From Promethearchaeum sp. (lineage in GTDB: Archaea; Asgardarchaeota; Lokiarchaeia; Sigyniarchaeales; Promethearchaeaceae), in contig JAUWMK010000003.1 of assembly GCA_030613185.1 (NCBI GenBank), positions 1 through 36,104 of the forward strand: a DNA stretch of 36,104 nucleotides, written 5' to 3'. A model generated the notes under the pieces. That model was not told the origin of the DNA. It saw nothing but the letters and a program-made list of their open reading frames with translations, and did no database searches. This document shows, piece by piece, positions 6,477 through 13,932 of this stretch (positions within the stretch are counted from its first letter, which is position 1; every line of letters begins with the position of its first letter). A program made the position numbers and the translations under genes.

Positions 6477-7484
6477 ATGTCCGAAACAATTTCAAAAAAA
6501 GGTATATTTATTATAGGAGCGTTAATCGTCTCTACTATTGGATTTGCGGGATTTTCTGGAATTACCCTAGCAAATTATCAGAAGGTGCAAGGAGATAGTA
6601 ATTATTGGGAAACTGCTTATGAAGACCTATATGAAGACTATTTAGATGAGCAAGATAATAGTAGTAGTTGGGAAACTGCTTATGATATTGCATATCAAAA
6701 TTATTTGGATGCTCAAGCAAATTATCAGCAAACGTTGAACGATCTTTTTGCCACAGAACAAGATTTAGACGATGCATTAGCAGATCTACAAATTGCCGAA
6801 CAAAATTTACAGAACGCAGAAGCAGAATTAGCACTAATTGAAGAAAATACGGGTTTTACGGGATCTTTTTATGTGTTGAGTCAATTTAATAGAAATTTTG
6901 ATTTATTGCCAACAGAAATTAGAACAATATATAGTTATTCGGATTATTTCTTTTATAGACTTACTCTTGAACACCCATTATATAATACCACAAGTTCATA
7001 TTCAGAAGGTGCTCAATTAATTGCAGGATATTGTAGACCTTCTTCAGTATATTCAATAGCAAGTGTTATCGAAGAAAATGTAAATGATCCGTTAGATAAT
7101 GAAAGCGTTATAGATGGTTTGCTCACATATTGTCAAGATCGTGGGGATTATGAACCTTGCATTCATTATGTTAGTGATGGTGAGGATTTTGCACAATATC
7201 CTGTTGAAACGCTTTGCGAAGGTTGTGGTGATTGTGAAGATAAATCAATATTATTCGCTTCTCTAGTGAGATCATTAGGATTTGATGTAAGGATTTGTAT
7301 TGTTCCTGGTCATTGTTTTGTTGCAGTAAAATTAGATTCACCACCTGTTCATGGTGGAGGATGGCATATTGCTAGACCCGATGGTAATTATTATACTTGC
7401 GAAACTACAGGTTATGGTTGGTTAATTGGAGATCTACCTCCGGCTTACCAAGGAGAATCTGTTTATTCTTATCAAGTGTTATAA
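6477..7484 (+). CDS. Membrane-anchored transglutaminase-like protein
   Basis: 335 residues. Residues 8-32 are an N-terminal membrane anchor or signal (GIFIIGALIVSTIGFAGFSG). A 21-residue repeat with WETAY (41-61, 62-82) runs into an acidic coiled coil to about 122. The C-terminal domain has the transglutaminase/cysteine-protease triad layout: Cys253 in CGDCEDKS, His279 in PGHCFVAVK, and Glu309 in YYTCETT, where an Asp is more usual. Extra Cys residues (247, 250, 274, 280, 308) suggest disulfides or metal, consistent with an outside location. It may crosslink or cleave surface proteins or peptides. SD-like AGTGAT precedes the ATG. Confidence 0.75.
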   Translation: MSETISKKGIFIIGALIVSTIGFAGFSGITLANYQKVQGDSNYWETAYEDLYEDYLDEQDNSSSWETAYDIAYQNYLDAQANYQQTLNDLFATEQDLDDALADLQIAEQNLQNAEAELALIEENTGFTGSFYVLSQFNRNFDLLPTEIRTIYSYSDYFFYRLTLEHPLYNTTSSYSEGAQLIAGYCRPSSVYSIASVIEENVNDPLDNESVIDGLLTYCQDRGDYEPCIHYVSDGEDFAQYPVETLCEGCGDCEDKSILFASLVRSLGFDVRICIVPGHCFVAVKLDSPPVHGGGWHIARPDGNYYTCETTGYGWLIGDLPPAYQGESVYSYQVL

Positions 7485-7502
7485 TTTTTTTTCATTGTAA
7501 TT

Positions 7503-7514
7503 TTTAAATATATA
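7503..7514 (+). promoter_or_regulatory. TATA box for leaderless wHTH gene
   Basis: TTTAAATATATA centred about 25 nt ahead of the ATG at 7533, with no SD between, fits an archaeal TATA box driving a leaderless transcript. A T9 run just past the transglutaminase-like gene (about 7486-7494) may end its transcript. Confidence 0.6.
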
Positions 7515-7532
7515 TGAAATCAAGATATAATT

Positions 7533-7781
7533 ATGGTTTCCGACCTTCAGAAGAAAATTATTCAAATGATATATAATTCGACAGGAAAAGGTAATTTGAA
7601 ATCCAGACCTTTAAATCTAGACATTCTTCGACATAAATTAACAGATTGTGATGAAGTTGAGATCATTACAGAACTCGAAGGGTTAATCAAAGAAGGGCTA
7701 GTTTCAACAGTAAGTTTCCATTACTGGCTAGTTCTCACCGATTACGGAATAGAAACATTTAAATCTAGCATACACCATTAA
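7533..7781 (+). CDS. Small winged-helix protein
   Basis: 82 residues. DLQKKIIQMIYNST, then LNLDILRHKLTDCDEVEIIT and ELEGLIKEGLVSTVSFHYWLVLTDYGIETF, follow the helix-helix-recognition helix-wing order of small archaeal winged helices. It sits 18 nt ahead of the DNA methyltransferase gene and may control it or the pair; inference from position. Confidence 0.7.
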   Translation: MVSDLQKKIIQMIYNSTGKGNLKSRPLNLDILRHKLTDCDEVEIITELEGLIKEGLVSTVSFHYWLVLTDYGIETFKSSIHH

Positions 7782-7799
7782 TATTATTAGGGATAAATC

Positions 7800-8768
7800 A
7801 TGACACAAGCAACCCTATTAACTTCGATATTAAATCCACATAAAAAGACAATTAAATCGAATCATCAGATTTTCTTCCAAGATGCTATCAATATTCGGAA
7901 AATACCAAAGGGTTCTATAGATTTAGTGGTGACTTCTCCGCCCTATTGGAAAATAAAGGATTATGGAAATGAAAATCAAATTGGGTTTCACGATTCACTA
8001 AGTGAATATATGAATAAACTCATTGAAATCTTTAAAGCATGTGTGAATGCGTTAAAACCCAATAGTAAACTATGTATAAATATTGGAGACCAATTTCTAA
8101 AAGCGCAAAAAATACCTAAACGAGTTTACCAAATAATTCCACTGCATTCGATGATAATCAATCGTCTTTTAATTGAAATGGAAAACGAATTAGTCTATTT
8201 AGGTAGCATCAATTGGTTAAAGGTGACTACCTCGAATACCTCTGGAGGGGGACAAATTATGGGATCTTATCCATTTCCAAAATCAGGATATTTTTTTGTG
8301 AATCGCGAATATATTGCAATTTTCAGAAAATTAGGAAAAAAAACCCGAAAAGAAAATGTGGATAAGATTTTGAAGGAATACTCCCGATTAACATTAGAAG
8401 AGTGGCGCGAGTATTTTAAAGATTCCTGGCAATTTGCACCGGCAACTCAAGATTCACATGTTGCAATGTTTCCAGAAGAATTACCCAAACGTTTGATTAA
8501 GATGTATTCCTTTGTAGGTGACACTGTATTGGATCCATTCTTAGGATCAGGAACTACAATATTAACTGCTGCCAAATTGGGAAGGAATTCATTAGGATAT
8601 GAAATCGGATTTCAGACAAAAGATGATTCGGATTGGAAGAAATTAATTAAGAAAAAAATTAAAATACCTGAGAGAGAATTCCGATATCCTTTGACTTCAA
8701 ATCATGAAAAGAATGAAATAGAATACGAAGATCTATTAATTAAAAATAATTTCACCTTTCATGATTAA
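7800..8768 (+). CDS. DNA methyltransferase, beta class (N4-cytosine or N6-adenine)
   Basis: 322 residues. The catalytic motif TSPPYW (45-50) comes before the S-adenosylmethionine-binding motif DPFLGSGTT (245-253, followed by GRNSLGYEIG), the order of beta-class amino-methyltransferases such as type II M proteins and solitary enzymes. The S-PPY form is most common in N4-cytosine enzymes. The region between holds the target recognition segment. No restriction endonuclease gene is adjacent, so it is probably an orphan methylase that marks element DNA against host restriction or affects replication. A GGGAT SD-like sequence precedes the ATG. Confidence 0.9.
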   Translation: MTQATLLTSILNPHKKTIKSNHQIFFQDAINIRKIPKGSIDLVVTSPPYWKIKDYGNENQIGFHDSLSEYMNKLIEIFKACVNALKPNSKLCINIGDQFLKAQKIPKRVYQIIPLHSMIINRLLIEMENELVYLGSINWLKVTTSNTSGGGQIMGSYPFPKSGYFFVNREYIAIFRKLGKKTRKENVDKILKEYSRLTLEEWREYFKDSWQFAPATQDSHVAMFPEELPKRLIKMYSFVGDTVLDPFLGSGTTILTAAKLGRNSLGYEIGFQTKDDSDWKKLIKKKIKIPEREFRYPLTSNHEKNEIEYEDLLIKNNFTFHD

Positions 8769-8780
8769 TTTTTTCATTTT

Positions 8781-9164
8781 TTAAAACTCTTCTAAATCCT
8801 CATCATCATCACTGTATAAATCTGTTGAAATTTCCAATTCATCCCCTTTTAAATGTTTATATCCAAGGATAACGGTATACAATCTTTCATTCATCTTGTC
8901 TATACGACTTTGAATTGATTTGCTAAATTCCTTCAATTCTTCTTCATTATCAATTACATAATATCCATTATGAGAATCAGACGCAATGGGCAAAATATAT
9001 TTAATAATTGCCTTTCGAATTTTAGTTCGGGGTTCGACTAAGGAATGTTCCTTTGATAAACCGAATATTTCAGCAATTTCGGGAGATTTGATACCGTTTT
9101 CTTTTCCACGATGTTTTAATAACTCATCTCTAATTTTTTCTAGTAATAAGTCTTCTGGTGACAT
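8781..9164 (-). CDS. Phage-type winged-helix protein
   Basis: 127 residues from ATG 9164. The segment IKSPEIAEIFGLSKEHSLV-EPRTKIRKAIIKYI-LPIASDSHNGYYVIDNEEEL then IQSRIDKMNERLYTV matches a common phage protein type: an N-terminal HTH, an Arg-rich helix, the 'lPI-S---GYY' hairpin, and a trailing helix. The tail is very acidic (YSDDDEDLEEF). An upstream TTG (9185) is rejected because a TATA box centred 27 nt ahead of 9164 fits a leaderless start. Likely a regulator or replication accessory protein. It converges with the methyltransferase gene. Confidence 0.7.
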   Translation of the reverse strand: MSPEDLLLEKIRDELLKHRGKENGIKSPEIAEIFGLSKEHSLVEPRTKIRKAIIKYILPIASDSHNGYYVIDNEEELKEFSKSIQSRIDKMNERLYTVILGYKHLKGDELEISTDLYSDDDEDLEEF

Positions 9165-9185
9165 ACTTGTGGTTAAGACAGACAA

Positions 9186-9196
9186 ATATAAATATT
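9186..9196 (-). promoter_or_regulatory. TATA box for leaderless wHTH gene
   Basis: On the minus strand, ATATTTATATTT lies 22-33 nt ahead of the ATG at 9164 with no SD between, as expected for leaderless archaeal transcription. Confidence 0.55.
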
Positions 9197-9256
9197 TTTT
9201 AGAAAATTTTCGAATATAGGAAAAAATGAAATTAATTAAAAAATATAAATCTATAA

Positions 9257-10153
9257 TTAAAGATCCAGTTCATCAGTGGCGCGAGAGTGTTTTCTTGAAT
9301 TTATTATTACCAACCTTTCACTATAGGTAAAAAATATTTTTTCTAAATCTCTTTTTCTCATAAGTTTTCTATATCTTTCATATATTTCTATTAATTCTTC
9401 CCATAAATTATCATCTGGATTCAAAGTCTCGACCTCTAAACCGATGGCTTTTGCTTTCTTCCAATCAATAACATCTGAATGATCTAAAAACCCATAAGTT
9501 AGTTTTTGTGTAATGTCCTCGATTTTATCTAGATCCTTATGATAGGATTTATTGTTTTGAAGAATTTCTTTTGTGAGATTTTTTACTCTAATGTTTGCTT
9601 TTTCACACATTTCTAAAAGGATGTTGTCAAATTTATCATGTTGATTAAAATAGGCAGTTAAAACATGATCATTTTCATTTTCTATATCGAAATTTTTTAT
9701 TTTTCCGATTATTTTATCATAAGAATCACAATAATCTTTAGCAGAAAACATGGAATCTCTTGTCTCGATTTGAGTATCTACAGGACCTATTTCCGAAGTT
9801 ACCCCCATGTAAATTTTTGAAGCCCCTAAACATAAAACTGTTCCTGCACTTTTTGATAAATTTGGGATAAACACCTCAAAATTATTATTACTAAAATAAT
9901 TTAATGTGTTGATAATTTTCTGAACTGGTTCAATATAACCTCCAGTTGTAACCAAAATAAGAAGAATCTTTTTCTTCTGCTCTATTCCTAGTAAAAAATC
10001 ACAGATTGTTTCAGGATCTTCGTTTTTAATCATCCCCCTTTTATCCATTATATACCCAAAAATTCTTACATCAAGTTTGTCTTCTACCTTTTTTATTAAT
10101 TCGTCAAGTTTATCATCCAAATATTTGTCTTCTTCTTGAAATAATTTCTTCAT
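9257..10153 (-). CDS. SDH/ClpP-fold serine protease
   Basis: 298 residues. An N-terminal helical leader (to about 70) is followed by a ClpP/crotonase-like core: LLILVTTGGYIEPV holds the oxyanion GG, LSKSAGTVLCLGAS the catalytic Ser, and EIGPVDTQI the segment after the active site. This is the layout of the serine dehydrogenase proteinase (SDH) family, cytosolic relatives of SppA without a membrane segment. The C-terminal third is charged and helical. The start is ATG 10153 because a TATA box lies at leaderless distance. It may act in host takeover or quality control; the substrate is unknown. Confidence 0.8.
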   Translation of the reverse strand: MKKLFQEEDKYLDDKLDELIKKVEDKLDVRIFGYIMDKRGMIKNEDPETICDFLLGIEQKKKILLILVTTGGYIEPVQKIINTLNYFSNNNFEVFIPNLSKSAGTVLCLGASKIYMGVTSEIGPVDTQIETRDSMFSAKDYCDSYDKIIGKIKNFDIENENDHVLTAYFNQHDKFDNILLEMCEKANIRVKNLTKEILQNNKSYHKDLDKIEDITQKLTYGFLDHSDVIDWKKAKAIGLEVETLNPDDNLWEELIEIYERYRKLMRKRDLEKIFFTYSERLVIINSRKHSRATDELDL

Positions 10154-10171
10154 TAAAATCAACTATTTTAA

Positions 10172-10181
10172 TTTATATAAA
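10172..10181 (-). promoter_or_regulatory. TATA box for leaderless protease gene
   Basis: TTTATATAAA is centred about 24 nt ahead of the ATG at 10153, with no SD in between; a typical archaeal leaderless promoter. Confidence 0.65.
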
Positions 10182-10249
10182 CTTTCAATCTAAATAATGT
10201 ATTCATATTAATCGAATAATGTATTCAAAATAATAAAAAAGTAAAAAAA

Positions 10250-10402
10250 TTACGAGGATAAATATCTCGTTTCGGTTTTTTTTGTTGAATCGTATAAATT
10301 ATAACTAACTCTCTTCTTTTTTATTGGGTTCTTTTCTCTATATTTTTTATGCATCTCATTGGCATTATTTTTTTTTCTTTTTTTTTCTAGTTTGCTCTCC
10401 AT
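10250..10402 (-). CDS. Small lysine-rich protein (50 aa)
   Basis: A 50-codon frame: MESKLEKKRKKNNANEMHKK...NPIKKKRVSYNL...ETRYLSS. SD-like GGTGTGATT lies 5 nt ahead of the ATG, and TATA-like TTTATATT lies about 30 nt further. The protein is strongly basic, like several others in this window, so nucleic-acid binding is likely. An inverted repeat CGAG/CTCG spans its last codons and the stop, and might help end the transcript. Confidence 0.6.
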   Translation of the reverse strand: MESKLEKKRKKNNANEMHKKYREKNPIKKKRVSYNLYDSTKKTETRYLSS

Positions 10403-10709
10403 TTTAATCACACCATATAAATTAATATAAAAACACCTTTATTTTTCTAACGTTTTTATAGAAATATTTGATTGAATTTAAAGTTCTTCCTTCATATTTC
10501 GATTTATTATAGGAGACAAAGGTTCATTCGACTCATTGGAGTCTCTTCGCTTTTTGTCCAAAGGAATCCCTATCCTTCGTAATATTTACAAAAATCAACA
10601 CTAGAGTTGTATTTTTTATATTTTTTCAATTTTTATAATTTTACATTTCCAATAAAAACAAAGCGCGCTTATTTTTTGGAAAGAATAACTACAAAATAAT
10701 GTGAAAAAA
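10403..10709. other. Noncoding stretch between toxin gene and basic-protein gene
   Basis: No gene seen. It holds the promoter region of the 50-residue gene on its left, one copy of the 68-bp direct repeat (10530-10597), a GACTC/GAGTC hairpin inside that repeat, and T-rich sequence (about 10611-10640). A GCGCGC block sits near 10664. Confidence 0.6.
10530..10597. repeat. 68-bp direct repeat, copy 1 (flanks toxin module)
   Basis: Matches 11837-11904 in the same orientation at roughly 80% identity without gaps. The best block reads TTTTTGTCCAAAGG, followed by ATC-CTATCCTTC. Both copies keep an AAGG/CCTT inverted pair around the central 9-10 nt. GC content is higher than in the surroundings, which suggests a constrained RNA or protein-binding site. 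Confidence 0.75.
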
Positions 10710-11054
10710 TTAGTAGTTATCAATAACAGATTTTAGATTATTTATAATTTCCAAAATCTTTACAGGTTTAAGTTTTCCAATAGATCTTTGTATAAGGTCT
10801 CTATGAAGAGTAAAAATTTTATCAACTCGAACATAACTCATAATTCGTAAACTTCCAGTAATAAAATCATAACTATTGATTTGAATTATACCAGGCATAT
10901 CTCTATATTCTTTTGTAATTTCACAAACAATATAATCATCTCCAGGTATGTTAGAGACTACAAAGACTGGGCGATCCTTAAAATCTAGCAAATCAGTATA
11001 AGGAACAGCATCCATCCAAATAACGTCCCCTTTTGAATAAGGCTTAAGTGCCAT
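10710..11054 (-). CDS. PemK/MazF-like toxin
   Basis: 114 residues, the usual length for MazF-fold endoribonucleases. It shows KGDVIWMDAVPYTD, then RPVFVVSN (the common 'RPvlVls' strand), DDYIVCEITK, GSLRIMSYVRVDKIFTL (the 'S-ir-d-i-tl' segment) and the C-terminal helix KILEIINNLKSVI. The enzyme would cut mRNA when free of antitoxin. Its start overlaps the end of the upstream gene by 11 nt, the usual coupling of antitoxin and toxin. It lies between the two 68-bp repeats. Confidence 0.85.
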   Translation of the reverse strand: MALKPYSKGDVIWMDAVPYTDLLDFKDRPVFVVSNIPGDDYIVCEITKEYRDMPGIIQINSYDFITGSLRIMSYVRVDKIFTLHRDLIQRSIGKLKPVKILEIINNLKSVIDNY

Positions 11055-11724
11055 TATCTTTCCAATCTTCCATTAAAGAAGGCATACTTGCCATTAAACA
11101 GAAATTTTTCTTTTGTTTAATTATTTCTTGAGTAATTTGTGGATTTAATAGGTTCACTATATCTTGATGAGAATTATCAGAGATTGTGAATATTTCCCAA
11201 TCATCATAATAATTCATTATAAAAGGTTCTTGTGCTTTTTTACTATAATCTTTAACTTTTTTTCCATTAACTTCAATATTATATATGAAATTTTGTCGAA
11301 TCTTCCAGTCCGGGAATATATAGTGATATTTGGAATAGATTTCGTCAATAAAATCAAAAGCCCATGAATTTCTAAAAGCATAACTCTCAACCCATTCTAA
11401 GAATAAATAACTTGTTTCAGAAAAAGAAATAACATCATTTTGTTTTTCAGGACCTTGTTCAAATGGATATCGCGCAATGTTGCAATCTACTAATTTATCT
11501 CTATTTCCATAAACTTGTAAAGAAATCGGACCCAATCTATTCATTGAAAATTTAGATCTGAATAATACTTTTTTCTGTTTATATGCCTCTGATTTTATGA
11601 GGAAAACCCATTTCATTGAATCGATCGAAGTAAGTTTTTGATCAGGCATTTTCGCTAATATATATGCGAAAAGAATCATATCTTCAAACGAGACATCATT
11701 TCGGCGAGTCGGTTCGAAAATCAT
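11044..11724 (-). CDS. Putative antitoxin, possibly Panacea-like
   Basis: 226 residues from ATG 11724; an ATG at 11733 is closer to the TATA box than transcription allows. MKWVFLIKSEAYKQKK...RLGPISLQVYGNRDKL resembles the Panacea/SocA-like pattern (a helix with 'lqKllyf', then 'GPv---ly---'). Panacea proteins pair with many unrelated toxins. The rest is Trp/Tyr-rich. The position directly ahead of, and overlapping, the PemK-like gene supports an antitoxin role; the family assignment is tentative. An operator-like palindrome upstream suggests autoregulation. Confidence 0.55.
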   Translation of the reverse strand: MIFEPTRRNDVSFEDMILFAYILAKMPDQKLTSIDSMKWVFLIKSEAYKQKKVLFRSKFSMNRLGPISLQVYGNRDKLVDCNIARYPFEQGPEKQNDVISFSETSYLFLEWVESYAFRNSWAFDFIDEIYSKYHYIFPDWKIRQNFIYNIEVNGKKVKDYSKKAQEPFIMNYYDDWEIFTISDNSHQDIVNLLNPQITQEIIKQKKNFCLMASMPSLMEDWKDNGT

Positions 11725-11743
11725 ATTTGTCATTATATAATTA

Positions 11744-11755
11744 AATATATAAAAA
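11744..11755 (-). promoter_or_regulatory. TATA box of toxin-antitoxin operon
   Basis: On the minus strand TTTTATATATTT is centred 25-26 nt ahead of the ATG at 11724; no SD lies between, which points to a leaderless start there. Confidence 0.6.
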
Positions 11756-11780
11756 CAATACTTTAAAAACTTCTTCGATT

Positions 11781-11798
11781 TTGGGGGAAATTCCCCAA
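11781..11798. promoter_or_regulatory. Operator-like palindrome upstream of toxin-antitoxin TATA box
   Basis: TTGGGGGAAATTCCCCAA has 6-bp arms (TTGGGG/CCCCAA) and lies about 26 bp upstream of the TATA box, in the BRE-upstream zone. It is a natural site for an activator or for antitoxin autoregulation. Confidence 0.55.
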
Positions 11799-11836
11799 TT
11801 CAACTTCGTTTCTAACGGGAAAAAGATTATTGATTC

Positions 11837-11904
11837 ACCTTATTGGATTCTCTTCGTTTTTTGTCCAAAGGGATCTCTATCCTTCCCAGTATTGACAAAA
11901 ATTA
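11837..11904. repeat. 68-bp direct repeat, copy 2 (flanks toxin module)
   Basis: Partner of 10530-10597 (offset 1307 bp). It lies about 110 bp upstream of the antitoxin start, while copy 1 lies just past the toxin stop, so the pair brackets the module. The stretch 11905-12044 beyond it shows nothing else recognisable. Confidence 0.75.
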
Positions 11905-12044
11905 ATAATCAAATAATATAATCATAATTTAAAAAACAGAAACGTGTTAAATTTCTTGATATTAAGTAAAAATCGATCTTAAAATTGAGTAAAACCTACT
12001 CAATTTCGGGTAATTTTATATAGTCGGTTTGTGTCAATTTATTT

Positions 12045-12182
12045 ATGGAAGAAGTGCATTGGTATAAGAGAAAGGAATCTTTGAAAATATTTAGTCATAT
12101 TTCTCCGCGAAAAACGAAAGGTCCTCTCGATAAATACCTTCTCCCAAATCGGAAGAAATCAAATCAGGTTCTTTCTAATTAA
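12045..12182 (+). CDS. Possible small basic protein (45 aa)
   Basis: An ATG frame reads MEEVHWYKRKESLKIF...SPRKTKGPLDKYLLPNR and ends VLSN. TATA-like TTTATATAG is centred about 27 nt ahead of the ATG, which fits a leaderless transcript. It lies alone in a noncoding stretch and is on the opposite strand to its neighbours, so it may be chance. Confidence 0.3.
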   Translation: MEEVHWYKRKESLKIFSHISPRKTKGPLDKYLLPNRKKSNQVLSN

Positions 12183-12806
12183 TTTTTTTTTCTTTTTTTC
12201 CTGGAGATGTTTTGTGGGAAATAATTTCTGCGAGGTACTAGTTCGACATCAAAAATAATTGCCAATAGATCAATATTTTGAATTAAAAGGGCTGCTACAA
12301 CCGGATCCAAAAATCAATTTTTTCCCACAAAATTAATTTATTAATTTATAGTTCTGCAATATCCAATAAGAATCAACACCCCATATCCCAAATCTCCGGG
12401 AAAACTAACGGTAAATCAAAAAAAATTTATAACAGGATAAAACAAACAAAAAAACAACACACCCACAAGAAGAAAATAAAAGAGAAGAAGGGATGTTGAT
12501 CACTTGGGGAAAATTTACAAATTTATGTCAAAAATAATCGTGTCAAGGGCAATGTCGTCGGGGAAAACATAACCCTTTCTAACTTGAATTCAGGTTAATT
12601 TTACCTGTTAATTTTGTGGGAATTTTTAAAAAATTTTAAGTCAAAAATAATAAGGTGGGTGCGTGTAATTCGATTTATACGAGTGGATCCATGCAGCAAA
12701 AAATTAGTGATTTTTTCCCAAAAAAAATTAACCTGGACAAAATCATGATTTTATTTAGAAATAATTACTCCTGAAAGGTCCTATTGAAAGTATTTTTTAA
12801 AATTTT
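12183..12806. other. Noncoding, repeat-rich stretch; possible origin or structured RNA locus
   Basis: No gene found on either strand beyond frames of about 15 codons. It contains the interspersed repeats listed next, purine-rich runs (about 12430-12495) and T-rich sequence past the end of the leftward operon (12780-12806). Origins, ncRNA genes and recombination sites are all possible; I cannot decide between them. Confidence 0.6.
12210..12737. repeat. Interspersed repeat unit (two good copies, one partial)
   Basis: Blocks recur in the same order: TTTTGTGGGAA (12210, 12612), TCAAAAATAAT (12249, 12528, 12641), GGATCC (12303, 12685) and an inverted TTCCCACAAAATTAA-like end (12322, 12715). In copy 1 the ends form a perfect 12-bp inverted repeat (TTTTGTGGGAAA at 12210-12221 with its complement at 12320-12331) enclosing 98 nt. 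The middle copy starts at TTGGGGAAAA (12504) and lacks the end block. Either a small inverted-repeat DNA element or an RNA closed by a terminal helix. Confidence 0.65.
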
Positions 12807-13361
12807 TTAGTTAAAATAAATTCCTTCTTTATGATTTGCCATTTCATCAAAAAATATTCTCCTGGAATTATTTCTAATACCATCAAACGAATAATAGATT
12901 TGAGTTTTTAATTGATTCCCATATTTTAAATATTCTAACATGCCTCGTAAAAAAGATTTAATCAGTTCCATAGGATTTCTTATATGAATTGCCTTTGGAT
13001 TAGGATTAATAATTGAATCAATACAATCTGTTAGAAGATCCCAACAAAAATGAATTGTATCCATTAAAATAAATTTCAAAAGACTTCCTGGAATTAAAGG
13101 TCTACATAAGGCCCAACAAATAACTGTTTCAGTTTTAGATTTATATTTTGCGTTATAGACGATCATAGATGGAATTTTAAATAACCGAGAAATAAAGCAG
13201 TGCATTTTCTCATGAAATTCTGTTTCTTCAATAAAGGTATTAATACTTTCAAGCGTTTCTTCAAGTGATTTATCACTTACATCCTTATCTTTTTCTTCCA
13301 CATAAAAATTAAGAAAATAAGGAATTCTTTTCCAGGAACGTATAATATTATTAAACTGCAT
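12807..13361 (-). CDS. HEKxH-motif protein A (putative zincin)
   Basis: 184 residues from ATG 13361 (SD GTGAT 7 nt upstream; a GTG at 13373 is inside that SD). Near residue 50 it has FIEETEFHEKMHCF, an HExxH motif in the position and spacing of zinc metalloproteases, followed by RL-KIPS-IVY and, about 50 residues on, DTIHFCWD. It shares these blocks with the next gene upstream. No signal peptide; hydrophobic patches suggest membrane association. A peptidase role is inferred from the motif only; Lys at the third position is unusual. Last gene of the long operon. Confidence 0.6.
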   Translation of the reverse strand: MQFNNIIRSWKRIPYFLNFYVEEKDKDVSDKSLEETLESINTFIEETEFHEKMHCFISRLFKIPSMIVYNAKYKSKTETVICWALCRPLIPGSLLKFILMDTIHFCWDLLTDCIDSIINPNPKAIHIRNPMELIKSFLRGMLEYLKYGNQLKTQIYYSFDGIRNNSRRIFFDEMANHKEGIYFN

Positions 13362-13384
13362 TTTTTCAATCACTCACAATATTT

Positions 13385-13927
13385 TTAATGAAATAAGGCC
13401 TTTCCCTTTTCCCATTCTTCGACAATTTCATCCGACATTTGAAATATAAATCCTTTAATATCGGATATTGATTGAAAATCAAACAAATTTTCACATTGAT
13501 TCCAATAAAACAAATTTCTAAAGAATTCTTTTACTAAATGTTTAGGTGTTCGTTTTTCAATTTGATGATTCTCTTTTTTTCTTACTTCAGGGTTAAATAT
13601 ATCGGAAATTTGATCCCAAAGAAAATGAAGAATATCGGCTAAAAATGTTTGAAATTTAGTTAATGATTTAATTGGCATACAAAACGCACCTTTGGCCATA
13701 AAATAGGAAGAATATCTAAAGACGTATAAAATCACTGAAGGAATTCTTAATAATCGATATAAAAAACAATGAATTTTTTCATGAAATTCTGTCTTTTCAA
13801 TAAATTTATCCATTCTTCTATGAGTATCATTATAATTTTCATCATAGTCCTTTTTATCGTTTGAATAAATTATTATTTGCACTGAATAAGGAATTATTTT
13901 TGAAGGAATTTTTCCAAGTGAGATCAT
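13385..13927 (-). CDS. HEKxH-motif protein B (putative zincin, paralogue)
   Basis: 180 residues, paralogous to its downstream neighbour: FIEKTEFHEKIHCF, then RLLRIPSVILYVFRYSS and ADILHFLWDQ line up in order and spacing. The HEKIH motif could bind zinc, and the shared HF-WD block may give the third ligand. The N- and C-terminal parts diverge strongly. SD AGGGTAATT precedes the ATG. The pair stands at the 3' end of the virion-like operon, 11 nt apart. Confidence 0.6.
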   Translation of the reverse strand: MISLGKIPSKIIPYSVQIIIYSNDKKDYDENYNDTHRRMDKFIEKTEFHEKIHCFLYRLLRIPSVILYVFRYSSYFMAKGAFCMPIKSLTKFQTFLADILHFLWDQISDIFNPEVRKKENHQIEKRTPKHLVKEFFRNLFYWNQCENLFDFQSISDIKGFIFQMSDEIVEEWEKGKALFH

Positions 13928-13932
13928 TTTAA

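Noticed and set aside
7800-8768. Type II restriction-modification system
   Set aside because: Only the methyltransferase is recognisable; neighbours are wHTH proteins with no nuclease motif.
10520-10560. GGTTCATTCGACTC resembling a tRNA T arm
   Set aside because: No acceptor, D or anticodon arms nearby; the sequence belongs to the 68-bp direct repeat region.
12481-12575. Short ATG frames in the repeat-rich stretch
   Set aside because: About 14-15 codons only, no protein-like composition and no matching start signal.
12210-12737. Insertion sequence
   Set aside because: Inverted ends are present but there is no transposase, no target-site duplication that I can see, and the inside is noncoding; kept only as a repeat.
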